Shown here: positions 59,741-64,000 of the stretch, in pieces
Position numbering within the stretch: the stretch's first letter is position 1
Layout of the letters: the number at the start of each line of letters is the position of its first letter
Program-made: the position numbers and the translations under genes
The notes under the pieces: model-generated
Told to the model about the DNA's origin: nothing
Seen by the model: the letters and a program-made list of their open reading frames with translations, nothing else
Databases searched by the model: none
Assembly (NCBI GenBank): GCA_028583405.1
Contig: CM053257.1
Location: 31,169,293-31,233,292, forward strand
Direction: 5' to 3'
Length of the DNA stretch: 64,000 bases
Origin: Pogonophryne albipinna
Lineage: Eukaryota > Chordata > Actinopteri > Perciformes > Artedidraconidae

Positions 59741-60746
59741 TGCCCAAAGTAAAACCAGTAGTACGTTGGGCAGACAGAGTATGCATCACATTGGTGACAG
59801 CCACAAATTACACAGTACAGGATACACAGAGATATAGTTCTCCAAATATTGTTACCAAACTTGCAGTAACTTGCACTATTTTGAGATGGCTGACATTGTA
59901 ATTTGTGGTAGGAAAGACGTTCATAATCCGCTCTTGAAGCACATACCAAACAGAACACCTTGACCTCAGAAAGACACTTCTGTCAAAGTGTCTATTATGA
60001 CGGGCGGTCACAAAAACAGTAGCGAGCTGCAGCGGTGCGTTAGTTTAGTCTCGACCTTGTTTCATTCCCTGTGGCAGCCTGCAGAAGGTTCTTTGAGCAA
60101 GGCACTGACCCCGCTGCAGCTGCAAGGCGACGCTGCACTTGCTGACCTGAGTTGACGTGGAAAGGAACGAGAATTTTCCCTTCAGGGGACGGAGAAAAAC
60201 AACAGCTTGGTTTTTGGACATTCTTTGGTCAGTCTTTACCTCACAGGTCTCTAAAATAGTGACGGTTACGTAAATAATGGAAAGACCACACGACAAAGAC
60301 GTTGCATCACGAGAAGGAAAAAACATCTGTTTGCATGGTAAAGTGGCAATAGTTGATATTTATATAACAATGTGTCATGTGAAAGGGGTTTCTAGATGTA
60401 TTAAAGTCGTTAAGTTTATGAAACTGAGAAAATAAATGGACATCACACTATGCAATAAAAATAGTAATTACTTGGGTCAACTCTATAAATATATTTTGGT
60501 ATGTCCGACACAAACTCAAAATGTTTTTCCTTTACAACATAATAAGACTTAAAAGAGGCAAACGTGACACCTTCAAATGTTTTGTCTTGACTTAAAAGTC
60601 CAGAAATACTTATATATATAGCTCTATGACAAGTAAAAGCAAATCATGTTGCATTAAAGAGGCTGGTGGTGTGGGGAATATTCTGTTTCACTAATGAAAA
60701 ATGACTTTTCAGTGGATCGACTAACCAATGAATCGACTAGCTGTAG
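59741..60746. other. Mostly unassigned; possible SINE remnant
   Basis: TTTGAGCAAGGCACTGACC at about 60090-60108 resembles the body of the SINE at 50.8 kb (CTCGAGCAAGGCACCGGAC). No A or B box is found. Otherwise nothing supported. Confidence 0.3.
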
Positions 60747-60754
60747 GTCTAAAT

Positions 60755-61101
60755 CAGGGGTGTCAAACTCAAGGCCCGGGGGCCAAATCCGGCCCGCGAC
60801 CTAATTTTATGTGGCCCGCAAGAGCTTGCAAAGACTATAATATACATTACAATTGGTGTAATTGTTGAATATTTACTTTCAATTATTTGCCCTAGACTTC
60901 TGCTTTCAGACGTAGTTATTTAGGAAGATATTACCAGAACTGATAATAATCCAATGCAGGGCCAACAATGTAATACATTATTTAATATATATTATATATT
61001 TACATATGTATATTTTATATATAATTAAAATTACAACCAGCCCTTTGAGTGCAACCATAATGCTGATGTGGCCCGGGATGAAATTGAGTTTGACACCCCT
61101 G
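60755..61101. mobile_element. hAT MITE with perfect 8-bp target duplication
   Basis: 347 bp. Ends CAGGGGTGTCAAACTCAAGG and GAGTTTGACACCCCTG. Duplication GTCTAAAT at 60747-60754 and 61102-61109. GGCCCGGGGGCC and GTGGCCCG motifs lie subterminally. One of the commonest vertebrate hAT (Charlie-like) terminal sequences. No coding. Confidence 0.92.
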
Positions 61102-61109
61102 GTCTAAAT

Positions 61110-62003
61110 GAATGTTGATAATGCTAAGTAAGTGTGTGTAAACAAGCTGTATGCATCGTCCCAAAGTTGCACAATTTTTTTTATTGCAGGTGTGTAGAAG
61201 TAAAGTCTTTGAATTGACATGTTTTCCCAAAACCTATATGTTTATTCTCAATATAATTCATTCTAATTGCAGGTAAATAAAGTACCCATGTTATATACAG
61301 TATTCCAATAATATATCTAGTACCGTTTGTTAACATACACAAAATAACTAGATAAGAAATTGCGCACGTAAAGTATAATTGTATACATCCATTCAACTAT
61401 CTGTCAACAACTGATTAGGCTAACTTGAGTTATATTGAGTATTTTGATGAAATACTACAATTGTAATTGCACAATGTTGCAATTACAATTTCATTTTAAA
61501 TGTCAATACAAATGTTGCTTAAACTTCTGTGGTGAAGAGGATTTAATAAAAAGAAGCAGCAGATCTGCATAATTGAGTCAAGTTGTTGGCTATGTGTGTC
61601 ATCAATTAGAGTAAAGTATTGTTTCAGTTTAGGCATAATGTTTTTAAGATGGATAGGAAAGTGCATCAGTATAAATGTATTATCCAAAGTTAAATGGAGG
61701 TTTATAGACAGTCAAGTATTGAAATATGACACAAAAATGTGGTCGTGCCATCCCAAACATATTGTTGTTTTTAGACCTGTGATAAGAATCTATGTAATGG
61801 ACTTTCAAAACATCTCGTTGACCCTGCAGACTCTTGAGTAACCTGCCGAGATGTCGAGAGTAATTAGAAGCAGACAGATACCAGAAGAGAAAGTGACAGA
61901 TGGTTTTACTCAGGCGGTCGTCCCAAGGTGAGGTCAGAGAGAGGTCAACTCTTCTGAACCCAGCGGAGTTATGTTTCTCCCTCTGACTTATCACAAGTGA
62001 ATT
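61110..62003. other. No recognised gene or element
   Basis: Strongly AT-rich, nothing supported. Confidence 0.45.
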
Positions 62004-62530
62004 TTAAAAGGTCACCTATTATGCAAAATCCACTTTTTCATGTCTTTAATACATCAACATGCGTCCCCTCTGTGTAAAGAGATTCTGATATGTTCAGGAA
62101 AAAGGATTCTCTCACTTTTTGTCCTGATCCATTTCTATAAAAACCTGTCTGAAAATGAGCCGATCAGATTTCGGCCACTTTATGATGTCATAACGATGTT
62201 TTGGCTTGTGTAACCATTAGCCAATCACCAACCAAGGTAACCCCCCCCCCCCCCCCCCCCCCCCCTTATCACCTGAATCTCCTCCTAGAGCACCATTGTG
62301 TTCTTTGTAACCAAATCTCTCTCAGAGGGGCGTGGGGAGGGGCTCCTTATTTCCATCTAAAGTAACAGACAGAGAATCAGCACTTTGGAAACAGGGCTGA
62401 AACAGAGGGGATTATGGGATGCTGCAATGATCTGTTTGGTGTTTGGAGCCAAACACTTCAGAGACATGTTTTGTATATATCTAAGACCTATAATAAAGTA
62501 ATGAAAAACAGTATGATAGGGGACCTTTAA
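62004..62530 (+). mobile_element. TTAA MITE, GGTCACCTATTATGC family, copy 1
   Basis: 527 bp with TTAA at 62004-62007 and 62527-62530. Left AAAGGTCACCTATTATGCAA, right GTATGATAGGGGACCTTTAA. Contains a 25-nt poly-C tract (62241-62265) and GGGATTATGGGATGCTGC. Non-coding. Confidence 0.8.
62241..62265 (+). repeat. Poly-C tract (25 nt)
   Basis: Uninterrupted C run within the TTAA MITE. Copy 2 lacks it. Confidence 0.9.
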
Positions 62531-62976
62531 ATCTCATCACAGATCACATGGTCACACCTTTTGGTTTACCTACTCTCACGGTTCTTCCTCTCTTCGACTC
62601 AAACTACTGGCAGTAAAACGGGACAGGGCTAAAGTCATATTCCGATTGAAATATGTTGTTGTTTTACGGAGAGCTTGGTCATCTGAGTTTTTTCCAGTCT
62701 AAGTAGATGGAAGTAGGGCACTGAGGCGGGGTGTCAGGGTTCCTAAAAGGCCTCACTGCACATCTGCATCGAGCAGCAGAGGACACACCGCTAACAGAAA
62801 CCAGACTGTCTTCATCCAAAGGTCAGATGGTAGAATCAGCGGTTAGGCACGCTAACACCAGAAGATGGTTGTGTGTCATATTCAGTCATATTCCCACATT
62901 TCTGTCGGATGTTAGATGACAACACTGGTCACCTGAAAAGACGTTTAATGTATTTGATCAATTCACTCTTTGATAG
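62531..62976. other. No recognised gene or element
   Basis: Unique-looking 446-bp spacer between two inverted MITE copies. Confidence 0.4.
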
Positions 62977-63287
62977 TTAAAGGTCCCCTACTATACTGTT
63001 TTTCATCAATATATTATAGATCTCAGACATACAGTATATACAAAACATACCAAATGTAGCATCCCATAATCCCCTCTGTTTCAGCCCTGTTTCAAAAGTG
63101 CGGATTCTCTGTCTGTTACTTTAGATGAAAATAAGGAGCCCCTCCCCACGCCCCTCTGCAAGATATTTGGTTAAAAAAAACATAATTGTGCTCTAGGAGG
63201 AGATTCAGGTGACAAGCTTTTTTCCTGAAACTTTCAGAATCTCTTTACACAGAGGGGACTGAATGTTGCATAATAGGTGACCTTTAA
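62977..63287 (-). mobile_element. TTAA MITE, GGTCACCTATTATGC family, copy 2
   Basis: 311 bp, inverted relative to copy 1; TTAA at 62977-62980 and 63284-63287. Shares GGGGACCTTTAA, GCATCCCATAATCCCCTCTG and CCTCTGTGTAAAGAGATTCTG with copy 1 but lacks roughly 200 bp, including the poly-C tract. Confidence 0.8.
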
Positions 63288-64000
63288 TGCAACATGGAAA
63301 AGATAGATATTTGAATGAGTCAATCGATCCATTACTAGTAGTTGATACATATAAGATTGTGGCCATCAGAGATTTCACAGATGCGTCCCGTTGAGAGCTT
63401 TGTGTTGAAATCACAGCTGCTCTGAGACGTATGGGGCCACCATCAACGCAGCTTCAGCGTTTTGTCTCTGGTTGCCAGTAAAGTCCCAAAGCATGACACA
63501 GGAGGTGGGAGCACGCCAGTATCAGCCCATGATTCCATGAGAAAGGAAGTGGGTTGTGCTAAGTGTTCCTACAATCCTATTTATGAAGTCCTTCTGATCG
63601 GCACATGGAAACATTTTAATGTAATTATGTTACGAAAACAACAATTTTCACATATAATAGATAGCACTAAAAAAAAAAACATCTACAAAAAGACATGTGG
63701 CCTACAGAATTGTTGCAATTGTTGTTCCAGTGATGGTAAAATCAAGATGTTCAATGATGCACTGAGAAGTGTTTCCACTCTGCAAGATGTCTCTGTTCAT
63801 TAGGCGTGAATTTATATCCATTTAATCGGTTAAATATACTGGGGGCAACTGAAGTATCCATGATGGGAAAAGTTGCTGCATTACGTTTAATTAATTTAAA
63901 TTAATTTAGCCATTTTTGAGTGGCGTACTTCTTTCCCCTCCTGTTTTTTTTTTCAATACCATGCTCTGGATATCTTTCCTGGATATTAAAAGCTAGCTGT
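63288..64000. other. No recognised gene or element
   Basis: The 113-codon frame at 63462-63803 has no recognised domain. Nothing is claimed. Confidence 0.4.

Overview
The window looks like a gene-poor, intergenic or intronic piece of a teleost fish genome, probably a percomorph. The evidence is the set of repeats: an L2-clade LINE of the fish type, tRNA-derived fish SINEs, several hAT-type non-autonomous transposons, many small elements flanked by TTAA, and long CA/GT microsatellites. No bacterial operon, rRNA, true tRNA gene or CRISPR array is visible, and I could not recognise a single host protein-coding exon. Most long open frames are repeat artefacts: microsatellites, minisatellites or transposon arms.

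Layout. 1-6.6 kb: mostly unannotated sequence with two copies of a TTAA-flanked MITE family; the second is split by an LINE 3' end and by about 1 kb of other sequence. 6.6-8.1 kb: a TACTT-rich hAT-type MITE disrupted by a 33-bp x 12 minisatellite. 8.5-15 kb: more MITEs, including a Harbinger-like element with a large AAG expansion. 15.4-18.4 kb: a 3-kb element with about 505-bp inverted arms (called LIR-A here). 19.6-21.6 kb: a LINE 3' part carrying a 13-copy in-frame 42-bp expansion and interrupted by another MITE. 22.2-24.3 kb: two hAT-type MITEs, one swollen by a 37-bp x 23 minisatellite. 25.2-29.4 kb: MITE, tRNA-SINE, solo LTR, LINE fragment, TTAA element and (CA)n. 30.6-33.5 kb: a nearly complete L2 LINE with one nonsense mutation and one frameshift. 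33.7-37.3 kb: two TTAA-bounded inverted-repeat elements with NotI sites.

38.9-50.3 kb is the most interesting part, a nest of elements: GAGG-rich repeats at 38.9, 46.4 and 48.8 kb; a hAT element with a perfect 8-bp target duplication; a second hAT that keeps a BED zinc-finger exon, sits inside a GT microsatellite and itself carries a TTAA MITE; a 3.2-kb element with 1-kb inverted arms and a perfect 8-bp target duplication (LIR-C); a 600-bp near-perfect palindrome; and a 1.3-kb relative of LIR-A (LIR-B). 50.8-64 kb: another tRNA-SINE, a hAT nested in a hAT, a palindromic Tc1-type element with a telomere-like core, a second Harbinger-like MITE, a classical hAT MITE with a perfect 8-bp duplication, and an inverted pair of TTAA MITEs.

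How the parts relate: the SINE at 25.6 kb ends in the same tail as the L2 LINE at 33.4 kb, which fits the known parasitism of L2 machinery by SINEs. Most DNA elements here are non-autonomous and would depend on transposases encoded elsewhere. The LIR-A/B/C family, which shares a core but differs in arms and ends, is the best candidate for something not yet described.
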